Of a stretch of 64,000 bases of DNA, positions 1 to 10,500 are shown in pieces (positions within the stretch are counted from its first letter, which is position 1; each line of letters starts with the position of its first letter). The notes below the pieces were generated by a model. It did not search any database. It saw nothing but the letters and a program-made list of their open reading frames with translations, and was not told the origin of the DNA. The translations under genes and the position numbers were made by a program. Origin of the DNA: Pseudo-nitzschia pungens (taxonomy: Eukaryota; Bacillariophyta; Bacillariophyceae; Bacillariales; Bacillariaceae); assembly GCA_037355855.1 (NCBI GenBank), contig CM074769.1, positions 558,001 through 622,000 of the forward strand. The letters are read 5' to 3'.

Positions 1-187
1 CACACACACACAAACAAAACAAATCCAAAAAACACGCAAACCAATCAGTGTTACGATCGTTCTCTGTGCCGGTTACATCCATTCGCATCAACCAGGGACC
101 GGTGGCACCTCGGTAATTTATGCCACAAACAACAGTCTTTTGCAGATTGTTTCATCCGTGCATTGTTTCATGCGGAACAGCACGCAC

Positions 188-682
188 CTCTTTGAGTGAT
201 GAAATCCTGACAGGGTCTACCGTGATGCCGTACTGGTATCTCTTGACGGCATCCGACACAAAATTAATCTCGTCCAGGTGGGTCTTGACCGGTTTCGATC
301 CTTCCTTCATGGTAGACGGAATGGCAATCTGGTAATGCAATTCTTTTTTGTTCAAGACTGTCTGTTGGCGTGTGTAGAGGTAGGAAGCTTCGTCGTCGGC
401 CGCACTTGCTAGTGTTGGAGTGCCCACCAGTGCCGCTTCTCCCACGAGCAAACCCCCCGCGATAGTCGTCAGAAGAGACCGGCGTGACGTCGATGACTGG
501 ACCGAAGAGGAAGAGACCGCCGACGAAGCCATCGGGGCCCTGGCGTTTACGGCAGACGCTGTTGCTGTGTTTGTTTGGGACGACCAGCACTCCACCGCAC
601 CAAGCCAGCTCCCCGACGACACCAGCGCCAGAAGCACGGCAAAAATCGCCGTTTTGGATCCGCACCGTCCTTGATGATTCAT
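188..682 (-). CDS. PsbP-like thylakoid lumen protein, first exon (3' part outside window)
   Basis: This exon encodes the N-terminal 165 residues of a PsbP-family protein, a lumenal factor linked to photosystem II. The ATG at 682 is preferred over one at 745 because it places a clean hydrophobic signal peptide (AIFAVLLALVSSGSWLGA) at the terminus. A second targeting element follows: a twin-arginine SRRSLL, a hydrophobic stretch and an ALA-type cleavage site, typical of Tat import into the thylakoid. The PsbP fold starts at LHYQIAIPSTMKEG and continues through THLDEINFVSDAVKRYQYGI to SSLKE. Translation past 188 gives an unrelated tail, and GTGCGT at 187-182 on the minus strand fits a 5' splice site in phase 0. 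The remaining exon(s) should lie left of base 1. The plastid route and family are confident; the exact PsbP subfamily is not. Confidence 0.85.
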
Positions 683-1234
683 GATGGGCCGGGAACGATT
701 CTTCTGTGCTCTTTGTTCAGTGACAACACTTCGATTGAGGGACAACGATTGGAATGGAATTGGTTGTTGACGAAACCCAAGATTTGGAATTTGGATCGAG
801 GATCGAGGTTCAAAGCCATCACAAAACTTACGTACTTACCAGTAGAAAATTACTAACATACCTTTATTGAATTGAATATCTAACATACCATACCTACCGA
901 TGGTATCGCGCCAGAATGCTTAGACTAACTTACGATTGCAATCGTGCTTTCAACAAACAACCAGAGCAAGTTGAGTCAGTCCCGTACCCGGGAACCTCAT
1001 ACGGTATATTGGTGGAGTACGAAAAATACGCTTCTTTACGGCAACCTTACGTCATCGATGACCAAAACCAAAACTTGAAAAAATCCTTGCTGCCATCTCT
1101 GGCATCTCAGGTAAGAATATTACAGTCGTTGTGTCCGATAGGCACGCTTCTCGAATTCGAAAAGCGCCGAGATCTCCTTCCGCTGTGAAAGGGGAATAAA
1201 AATCATCGACAATTTGTAATCAGAAAAAAACACT
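683..1234. promoter_or_regulatory. Divergent intergenic region between two plastid-protein genes
   Basis: About 550 bp separate the start of the PsbP-like gene (minus) from the start of the next gene (plus), so both promoters must lie here. No classical TATA box stands out. The stretch contains an AT-rich part near 850-910 with repeated 'catacc' words. No other gene is visible; short ORFs here have no recognisable features. Confidence 0.4.
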
Positions 1235-2088
1235 ATGCGTTCTTGGCTATACGTATTGCTCTCCTGGGTATTGGCGGGTTTTGCCGAGTCCTTCGTTTCC
1301 AAGCGGGCTTGCCCGAAGTGGATATGGCACTGGCCACAGCAACACTGCCGCAGCCGATTCATCTCTCTTCCAATCTGCCGGCAACGGAGACGACGAAACT
1401 TTCGTCGAGGGTGATCAGGATGCGGACTCCGTTGCCCGCCGAAATTTGATCTACAACGTCGTCGGCGCAGGATTGCTCGGTGCATCCGGTGTTGCCAGCT
1501 ATTCCCTCTTTCAATCGAGCGTTTACACACCCTCCGGAATGCAACGATTGCCCCGAACACAATTTATTGCTGCATTGGGAGATCCAAAGGCATCGGAAGG
1601 AGTTATTGCAGCGGACGGTCAGTGGGGAATCTGGCCCGTCGATCCCGGGTCCACGCGGGGTCTGGTTGAGGGATTACAAAGCCGACATTCTTCAGAGCGA
1701 GACCGGAAAGTACCGTGCTCCTGCGGGATGGACCTTCGACCCACAGAACTGGTGGTTGGAGGAGCACGGATTGATCATGGAAGCCCCCGATTTCCCGCTG
1801 AAGGAAGGAAAATACCTGGTGACCGGAGGACGAATGGTCACGACGACGCTGACGATCGAAAAGGATGGCAAATGGAAGCTGGACGAAGGAACCCTTTACG
1901 ACGTGACGCATCTTCCCTGCCGGTCGGCGCGGTATCAGCCAGTCGGTGGAGGAGACGAAGGAGTAGGCTCTCCGACTTCCGCAAACCCCAAAGACTTTCC
2001 CGTCATTCCCGGTGCCATCATGCCATCTGTTCCCGGAACAAACAAGCTTGATTACGCTGTCCTTTTCGTGGTAGGCAAAGCTGTCTAG
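1235..2088 (+). pseudogene. Plastid-targeted conserved protein of unknown function, two apparent +1 frame breaks
   Basis: The ATG at 1235 opens a signal peptide (MRSWLYVLLSWVLAGFAESF) resembling diatom plastid presequences. The reading then continues one frame over (roughly 1290-1650), with an RRNLIYNVVGAGLLGAS thylakoid-type signal and PRTQFIAALGDPKASEG. It changes frame again at 1641-1650 to PRGVWLRDYKADI, WTFDPQNWWLEEHGLIMEAP, GKYLVTGGR and DVTHLPCRSARYQP, stopping at 2088. The join is almost exact: in GATCCCGGGTCCACG, dropping one base gives a continuous D-P-G-P-R-G-V. Both breaks need removal of a single surplus base, and neither gap can hold an intron. This is a recently broken gene or two consensus errors; protein-level conservation on both sides of the second break argues for error. 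I recognise the sequence style as a conserved algal plastid protein but cannot assign a function. Confidence 0.6.
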
Positions 2089-2444
2089 TAGGATAATGGT
2101 ATAATTATTACATGTTTACAATGCATTCTTTCCATCCTTTTTTACCTTGGTAGTGAAACTGGTCATCTTCGTCAGGCGGCCGAACCGCTTCCCTTTGCAA
2201 TTCTGATGGTGCTTCAAAGTGCCTTGTAGCACAGGAAAGGGAACAAGAACCAATGCATATGAATATGGTGAAAAGCACGCTTCGTTCCTCGTCATCAAAA
2301 CCCGGTATTTAACGTCATATTATGTCAAAAAGAAGCACAAGCTATGGTAAACGCGTGTAATGGATAAAATTTGTCTCTAAAAGTAAGTCAAGGTAAGATG
2401 CCAAAATGCCGTTCCCGTTTTGCGGAGGTGTCTTTATGGTGTTT
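2089..2444. other. Convergent intergenic spacer
   Basis: This 356-bp spacer lies between the 3' ends of the plastid protein gene and the TPR/EF-hand gene. It is AT-rich and should hold both polyadenylation regions. No further gene is visible. Confidence 0.5.
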
Positions 2445-3686
2445 CTATTCTTCCTCCTCCTCTTCTTCATCTTCTTCGCACATGTCCACAATAGTGCCCA
2501 ATCCTCCCATTGCTTGGTGCTTCTTCAGCGACCACGATTTGTAGGCCGACGGTGTAACATCGGAATACATGGACTCGTATTCCGTCACAATGTCTTTGGT
2601 GTCCGGCTGGGAGGCCACCGCGCACATAAAATCAATCAACTCGTGCAAATCGACCTGAATGAGGTCGGCATAGTCCGAGATGGCGTGGGCAAATTCTTCC
2701 TTGTCCAGTTCTTGGTTGTTGTCTTTGTCCTTTCCCATGACCATCAGTGCGTTCTTCTCCACGTCGTTCATCAAACAGGCATTGGTTGTTATGTTCGGGT
2801 TGCTCGAGTTGAACGCGTTTTTCGTGACGGCCCTCTGGTACTTTCGCAATCCCGCCAACAATTCCTGGAAGTTGATCGTCCCGTTTTTGTCGTCGTCCCA
2901 AAGCTCGAAGAGTTTCGATGTCCTCCCGTAGGAGAGAGCGCTCAGCGTCTTCTTGGCCTCGGCCTGTTCTTTCATGTTGTCACGAGCCACGTTAAGTTCT
3001 TTTTGCGTCAATCGAATTTCCGTCAAGAATTCCTCGGGCAGTGGAGTATCTTCCTCCAAGGCTTCCTTGAGCTGGTGGTACAGGGTCTCAAAGTTGATCC
3101 CAGAAATAGCCGTCATGGCCATGATTAGCTTTGCGAACTTTTCGTAGACTAGCGTTCGCTCGTCGTCTTCGTCCATCATCAAAAGGAGCGCTGCAGCCTG
3201 GCGTTGGGCATCCTGCATATCGTTGGTGAGTTTATAGAGTCCAATGGCCACGTCCTTGAAGTCGACCGACGACTTTTGGTCCTTGTCGAAGAGGACGAAG
3301 AGCTCCATCATTTTGGGGTCGTTCAGAATAGATTTCGAAAGCTGTTGAGCATCATGCAGTCCTTCTTCTAACAAACCATATCCTTCGTCCTCCTGGTCGA
3401 CGTTTTTGAGTCCCTCTTGGTAGGTTTCAATTTCCGTAACGTACTTTTGAAGCGCTCGAAGTGCCTGGGTTTGCAAGAGATATCCCTTGCTTTTGCTTGG
3501 TTCGACAGCCGTCATGGCTTGGGCATCTTTCAGAGCAGCCTGCAGATTTTTTTCCATCAAGTAAGCCTCGGCCCGTATTTCAAACATCGAGTAAACATCC
3601 CCGTCCTGCAGCAGTTTCGTCACAGCTGCGATGGAATCTACCCAAGCACCACCCTTGAAGGCATCCTTGGCTTGTTCAATAGTCAT
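2445..3686 (-). CDS. TPR and EF-hand calcium-binding protein
   Basis: This is a 413-aa intronless protein. Residues ~3-95 form about three TPR-like helical pairs (AKDAFKGGAWVDSIAAVTKL; AEAYLMEKNLQAALKDAQAM; LQTQALRALQKYVTEIETY), a protein-binding surface. Four EF-hand-like units follow. The canonical ones are DDDKNGTINFQE (about residue 265) and DKDNNQELDKEE (about 322). DKDQKSSVDFKD (about 134) lacks the usual Glu at position 12, and DEDDERTLVYEK (about 171) is degenerate, so two sites probably bind calcium. The C-terminus is an acidic tail ending in a run of Glu. There is no targeting peptide, so it is probably cytosolic or nuclear. A co-chaperone or calcium-sensor role is inferred from the domain mix only; no ortholog name is assigned. 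Confidence 0.85.
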   Translation of the reverse strand: MTIEQAKDAFKGGAWVDSIAAVTKLLQDGDVYSMFEIRAEAYLMEKNLQAALKDAQAMTAVEPSKSKGYLLQTQALRALQKYVTEIETYQEGLKNVDQEDEGYGLLEEGLHDAQQLSKSILNDPKMMELFVLFDKDQKSSVDFKDVAIGLYKLTNDMQDAQRQAAALLLMMDEDDERTLVYEKFAKLIMAMTAISGINFETLYHQLKEALEEDTPLPEEFLTEIRLTQKELNVARDNMKEQAEAKKTLSALSYGRTSKLFELWDDDKNGTINFQELLAGLRKYQRAVTKNAFNSSNPNITTNACLMNDVEKNALMVMGKDKDNNQELDKEEFAHAISDYADLIQVDLHELIDFMCAVASQPDTKDIVTEYESMYSDVTPSAYKSWSLKKHQAMGGLGTIVDMCEEDEEEEEEE

Positions 3687-4115
3687 TGTCTACGGAACAG
3701 GTACAGAATGGATCGACAATATTGTTGATGCGCTGGAAAAGTCAGCAGAAAGTTGCTCTAATTTCGACGAATATTACGGCATACGGAGCGAAATCCCGAG
3801 ACGATGATTGAAACGGATTAAACAAATTAATAATAACAATTCTGCTATGCGTGCAGACACTTCAGTGATCACTTACATCTTCGGCTAAAATCGATATTTT
3901 CTTAAGTGGTGGTGAAAATACCTTTTCTTTTGATGCATGTAATGCAAAATGGTTTGTTCCGTGCCTTCGTGCTTTAGACCTATCGCGTTGGCTCCTCCAT
4001 ATGGTGAAATCACACAGCAAAAGAAAGGTATTCTGCGTCTTTTTTTTTTCTCTGTTCATCAAGGTTATTTCTTACTACTATCATTCTTGTTTATTCCCAG
4101 TAGAATCATGGATCA
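3687..4115. other. Upstream region of the TPR/EF-hand gene, up to the MULE insertion
   Basis: The stretch contains the presumed promoter and 5' UTR of the minus-strand gene. No coding region is supported. It ends at the left target-site duplication of the transposon. Confidence 0.5.
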
Positions 4116-4125
4116 TAAGAGAAAC
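4116..4125. repeat. Left target-site duplication of the MULE
   Basis: TAAGAGAAAC directly abuts the left TIR and is repeated exactly at 19751-19760 abutting the right TIR. Confidence 0.93.
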
Positions 4126-4183
4126 GGACCTATAACAGTAAATAGTACTAATGGATTTGATTTTTACTTTAGTTCGGTACAAA
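4126..4183 (+). repeat. Left terminal inverted repeat of the MULE
   Basis: These 58 bp match the reverse complement of 19693-19750 without mismatch. Imperfect similarity continues to about 4252. The remaining ~340 bp before the transposase start contains no ORF of note and should include its promoter. Confidence 0.95.
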
Positions 4184-4592
4184 TCTGGACGGTTAAATTT
4201 CGTGTACTAGCGATCAGACAAATACGATACTATGCAGCTTCCGTTTATCCATTTTCCGCCTCAACCGTGATTACGTGTACTTTATATCCGACACTGCATG
4301 GGTTGTTGTATTCATTTTTTACTTTCCAACAGTCTGTGGGCTTATATTTCCCCGTGTGGTATGTGTTTCCTAATTAAAAAGTTTCATGTATCGCCGAATT
4401 GTATTAAATTTTTGCACACGTTAACTTTTATTTTCTTCCGTTATCTCCTCTTTTTCATGCTTCCCATTACTTATATTTTTCCGACGTATGTCATTGTCTA
4501 TGCCATTGTGACATATTTAACACGTATTTTTTTCCGCTCGTTTCTTCACAATCCATCTATCTCGCAACTGTACACGACACACTTATCCCGCA

Positions 4593-7500
4593 ATGACAAC
4601 TATCAACCATGACGACGGTACCAACAACCCCGCACAAGACGATGGTAGCGGTACGGCTGGCAGTAAAAAAGCTAATACAGATGGCACTGTTTCTATTCGA
4701 AGCTGGCATCCAATGACACTTGAAGAGTATCGTCGAGCCCCGCCTCCCTTCTCCTCTACAACCTCTCATTTGGCAGAGGATTTGGCCTGTTATGGTTATA
4801 ACAGATGGGGTCTTTACATCGTTACAACCGGAAAAACAACTTATCGCAGAGACAGATTCACAAGACGTTTCAAGTGCAAATGTTGCGGTATTGAGATCGT
4901 TGTTTCTTGTAAACATCCCGATAAAGAAGTTGACCCCTTGATGAATGGAAAAAATGCCAGTACAACTAAATGGTATCTTGTACCTATGGAAAGTGTTGAT
5001 GAGTTGACCAAACTCCACGAACATGCTCTCAAAATTCTACCTATTATCGAGCGGCAGAATATTCTCGTTCATTTCCCGCCATTTCAGAAATATATCCGAG
5101 ATAACGTTGCTATATATCCGGACAGCAAGCACTTGAAAACCTCCGTCATGTTCAAATGGCTTGCAGGGTCGCAGTTCAGGACTGTTAATCCAACGCCGGG
5201 AGTATTGTTGAGGCGGGCAAAATTGTCTGTGTACAAATATATACAAGAACTTTTACCCGGTCAGCATTTTACAACTTTATTCCACTGGATGCAAGCATTA
5301 GCTGATGTCAATAAGGACATCACAGTTATGTTACAGTCCGACGATAAAGGTCGTTTCTATCGTTGCTTCACAGCGACACCAATGGCCAATCGACAATATT
5401 TTGGAACCCATACGACACCCGTTTTCGTTGGCGACTGTTTCCACTACAAGGAGAAAAACTATGATGGGGTTTGCTTCGTGTTGGTTACCAAAACCATATT
5501 CGGCGATACCCTGCCTCTTGCATGGGCAATAATCCCCCGGGAAAATAAATCACAGCTAGCTTGGGTGGTTCAGTGTTGTATAAAGCATGGTCTTGAGCTC
5601 GACAAACATGCTTTCGTCACCGACCAGGGACCACTCATACATACATTTGATGCATTCTTCAAACAGTTCCAAGTATCATTCCGGGTTACGTTATGCTTGC
5701 AACATCTCATACGATCCATTCGTGTTAAACACAAGACACTTTTCACGAACTATCGTCACGGGAAAAGCGACAATGCAAACAAACATAATGCTTGGGTGTT
5801 GCAGAGTCATCAGACATTGACTCGTCATATAATTGGTGCTTCCGATTCTATCTCCAGTGACTCATTTTTCGGTCACTTAATCGCACTTTTTTCCGATATA
5901 CTGGACCTGAACGTGGGTAAAAGTAAGAAAGAGTGTGCCAGCTTGATTCTCTATATTATCCGGTATGACCCGAAACTCTGGACCGTATTGGGAAATTCGG
6001 AAAATTATAAGGAGGATCTTTTTATCTGCAATATGAAGACCTTCGCGGAACAATTCTATTTTTTGCAATATATTTATGATTTATTCGATGAAAGCGACAA
6101 TGTCACCCAAGCGTTGGTCAACACCGGCGTTTGTGAAGCAGCGACGTACGCATCTAATTTTCGGTATGTCAAGAGAGCCCCAATGCGGCGCCACGAGCGC
6201 ACACCGAGAATGGGATTCAAGAGAACGAATTTAGCCGAGAGTGTCGCTGGGAAACTGCTTGCCAATGATGTACGAAATAAACTTCCCCATTCGACAAACG
6301 TAGCCTTCGTCAATATGTATAATGAAGCTATCACAAAATTTTTGGCGAAACTCAACAACGACAATGGTTCATCTGTCCTATCATCTATCGGCCAACAAAT
6401 TAATGTATTCAACAGCCAGGAAGGGAGCAATCACGATTTTACGTTACATGGAGTACCCAGTTTTGTGACAAATCATAATGGAAAAGATGGTATCAGAATT
6501 ACAATTCGCCGTGACGTCGATGAATGCACGCATCTGTTTGTGATGAAATGGAATCATCGGACAAGTTACCAAATGAGAAACGCTTTTTTATCCATGTGTG
6601 AAGAAGACATCTTGTGTGCACGTGATACACTGCGTCTTTCAACCACATGTCAGCTACATGTTGAATTTACACAGATGAGAAAGTCCATCTGCCCATGTTT
6701 TGAGATCGGACTTTCTGTTGCAAAGCGGCATCCCTGTTGGCCATTACCACAAACCATTCCTGTCACTGGAACAATCGAGTCGTTGGTTTACCACTCTTCT
6801 AGTCTGTCATCCTGCTCACGTAGTCTCTTCAAAAGGTCGAATTTGGATTACGATTTTGCCGATCCTTTTTCTTCTTCGACGAATTGTTTGGAAATTTACG
6901 AACCCACAACAGTTGATACGAGGAATTTACATGCTCAACACCAGCTGACTCCGCCTCCAAAGTATTCGAAGTCAACAAAATCCAAGGGAAAGCGTATTAC
7001 CTCTAACGGAGAATTAACCGCGTCTCCGTTTCGACCTGGTTATCGTCGAAAGAGTAAGAGGGAAGGTGGAGTTTTGTCTCCTCTAGCGAAAATCAACCGA
7101 CCATTCACTATTTCCAGGCAACGAAAACTTGACAAAACTCATAGACAATATCAACGTATCCAAAACGGAGTTCTAGAGGTCGACGGAATAGATCGGATGA
7201 ACCTGATCAGTGATGGCAAACAGAAAACCAAACACAATGTTGATAATTGTTCCGAGCCGAAGAATTTCGTGCCGTTATCGGAAATCATTCCAGGTGAATA
7301 TATCTTATACAGAATTAGCGATTTGGCGAGGCGGGAACCTTATACCCCCGACGAAGAAAACATTCCTGTAGATATGCCGCCAATAGAGCTGTGTGACGAC
7401 GATGATAACAGTATTTATTCTCCGAGCCGGAAAAAAATCCTTGGGCACGGTGTGAACCAAGACCAAATTGAAATTCTGAATGCGACTGTTGACTTCGGGG

Positions 7501-10500
7501 ATGATGGAGAAATCTTCTTCCCGCAACAGGAGAGAAATCTCTCGTTTTCTTTGGGAGAAATAGTGGACAAATACATCGGAACACTTATTGATGGGGATTT
7601 GTCAGATTATGTCTACTCGCTTGGATTATCTAGTGAAGATAATGGAGTTGGATGCCCATCGCCTGATACACCAAATAATGTTCGCAGTTTGGGTCAATAT
7701 TTGGGTGTAAATCTTGGGGAGGAAAGCAAACATTTATGCGTAACGCCACCAAATTTATTGAAAAGAGACGTTGAGCGTGGTGAGACATCGGATAGCGACG
7801 ACTCTGATAATTGTTCCGGTAACATCTGCGAGGTCAGCGCTAACTCTGCGTCGGACAAAGGAGACAACGATGTGAGCGATAACTCAGAATGTGGTCTCGG
7901 GAAAAGGGTATCGTTAACACAAGTGTCCGCTTTAGACCCAGATAAGGAGATAAAGGGTAGTCCAGGTTTGACCATGGCACTTGATTTAGCCGAAAAGGAA
8001 GGGGAAAAAACTACAAGACAAGATCCAGAAATGGTAGAAGATGACGACCAGGAATCAAATAACCCCGGAAAGTCGTCATCTGAGAATACATTTCTATCGG
8101 GAATTTCGAATCCGGATACAGCACATTTGTTACGAGAGATAGTAACAAAGTTGTCTCCAAATATGGTACAACTCACGCCTTCAGAGTTACATAAAAAGCT
8201 TATACAAAGTGATTTTGGCGGTGAGCTCCCGTTCAATTTTACCGTCGAATCGTTTCGTGACATAATCGAATGCAAACAAGGCAAAACATTACCTTCCTTC
8301 ATGGATGCATTTTCTGTTATGTTCAACCGGCAGTCTTTTCGGAAAGATCAATCAAGGCCGAAGTTTATTGTTCACCAATCGGCGGATAGCAACAATCACC
8401 AACTTGATTATTCAATTGGGTATACCCTTCGTCACGATGGTAAAACATTCTGTCCAAATCAGATTTTCTTCCCGGTCTTTTGTAATTCGGCGGAATCGGA
8501 CGGTCACAGATGGTGGTCACTTATCTTAATATTGCCAAGAGCTAAAAGGGTATTTATACATCATCACTCGAATTGCCCCGAATCATGTAAGAATTCAACC
8601 AGACTGTTTTTTGATTTATGCCTTGTTAAACTATTGGCGCAAACTGGAACGAATATCGAGTGGGTGATATCAGACGACGAGACCCTACCACTTTCCAAGA
8701 CATACGTCAATATCGATTCTGCGATTTGTGTGATGGAGAAAATAAGGGAAAAATCTATTCCTTATATCATCAACGGAGGTACGAAGATATCAAGGAATAT
8801 TTATTGTATGAGCCTCCCTCTTTCGATCATTCTAAGAACGTACATTAGCCCTTCAATGCTAAAAACAGAGATTATTGAAGACGCAGCTATAGCAACGGAA
8901 CAAGGTGATTTTGGTTTGAATAGGAGTCTGAAGAGCAAAAATTCGGGATTAAAAAAAATTATGCTTGGCGCGAAAAAACAAAAACCAGGAAGGAATATGA
9001 TGCGAACAGAGGTGAAGAAACAAAAACTGCCAAAGCGAACTGATGAGAGAAGTCTCCGTGTTAGACTGCAGTGTCCAAGTAATGTGATGTGCGAGTTTAC
9101 TAGCACTGAACTGTTGGCTGTTTTGTTTGTTCATGACGTGAGATACAAAAGCAACTTGAAAAAAGAAGATTACCTCCGAATGGCACGAAAGCTGTTAACA
9201 CATCCATATTATGATACGATAAAAACAAGAGCGATTTTGCATACAAAGCGCGGGAAAAAAAACGTATCTGACAGTCCGAAGGAGATTATTTCTCATATTA
9301 TGGATTCGAGATTAAACTCAAAATCACATTATCTGACAGAAAATTCTCCGATTTCCAACCTCGACAGCGTCGCCCACAGAAGAGGTCTGGGTGATGACAC
9401 TATAGTCTGTTGTGCAAAATCATTCTGTTTCTTTGGAAACATGACTATTTGGCATGATGATATCAAGACCAGATGCAAGTTTTGTCGAAATTTCTATCAC
9501 GGAAGAAGGGGTTATTTTTCATGTTCGGATGATAGAGGATTGTGCGCATATTGTGCTGATACGTTACCAGTCGCACCAAGGACGACATGCATGCATTGTC
9601 AAGTCATGTTCGATCCAATCCCGATAAAAAACGGTAATTCCGAACCAAACTTCTCGGTTTATTGCGAACCTTGTTTCAAGAATCCAATTAGGCGGAGTTT
9701 GTTTACAGTTGAAGGGAAAAAAAAAAAAGGGAAGAATGAAGTGAACAATGGGAAAGAAGAACGTTCTGACAAAAAGATCTTGGAATTTACAAGGAGTTTC
9801 AATCAATTCGTCCATTGTCGAAGAGATGAGGCGGGAAATGAGAAATTAGTGAGAGCAAAGATATATCACAAAAACGAAGTCACTGGTTGTTTAACCATAA
9901 TTATCCAAGAAGACGGGTCTCAACTACGTGTTTATCCCAATGAACAGAAAGATTTCGAAATTCTTAACCCCCTTAACCAGGAAGAACGTATTTTTTTGGC
10001 GCAATGCGACGTTAACTGGGAAGATCTACCTTTGAAAAAAGGATATGCCGGTAAATTCGCGGTCAATTTTGATCCTTATATAAAAATAGGGCGGGAGATG
10101 CGTCTAAAAGAGGCATTTGTTCAAGCTTCCAACTCATTTTTCGAGAAAATAAATAACCTTCCTGCCGAAGAAAAGGCCCATAAACAAGAAGAAAAGACCC
10201 TTAAACAGCCGCCGTTGATACAAACCCCAATTTTGAACATACAGACAGACTCATTTTCCGTAACATTCCTACCACAGGATGTGATACGAAGAAATTCAGA
10301 AGGATATGCAGAAGTCAGGTTGAATCATAATGATTACTTCTGTCGGGTAGATCCAATAGAACAACACAATGGGACTTTCTATGGCAATCAAACGAGCATT
10401 CTGATTGGGAAAGCAGACGGTCCGAAGCTACAGTTTATTGACTTACGAAACAACAATGTCTGTTTTACTCTTGATTTAACCCGGGTAAATGTAAACCCGA

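Noticed and set aside
916..1188. 90-aa plus-strand ORF in the divergent promoter
   Set aside because: It has no recognisable features and overlaps the promoter side of the next gene.
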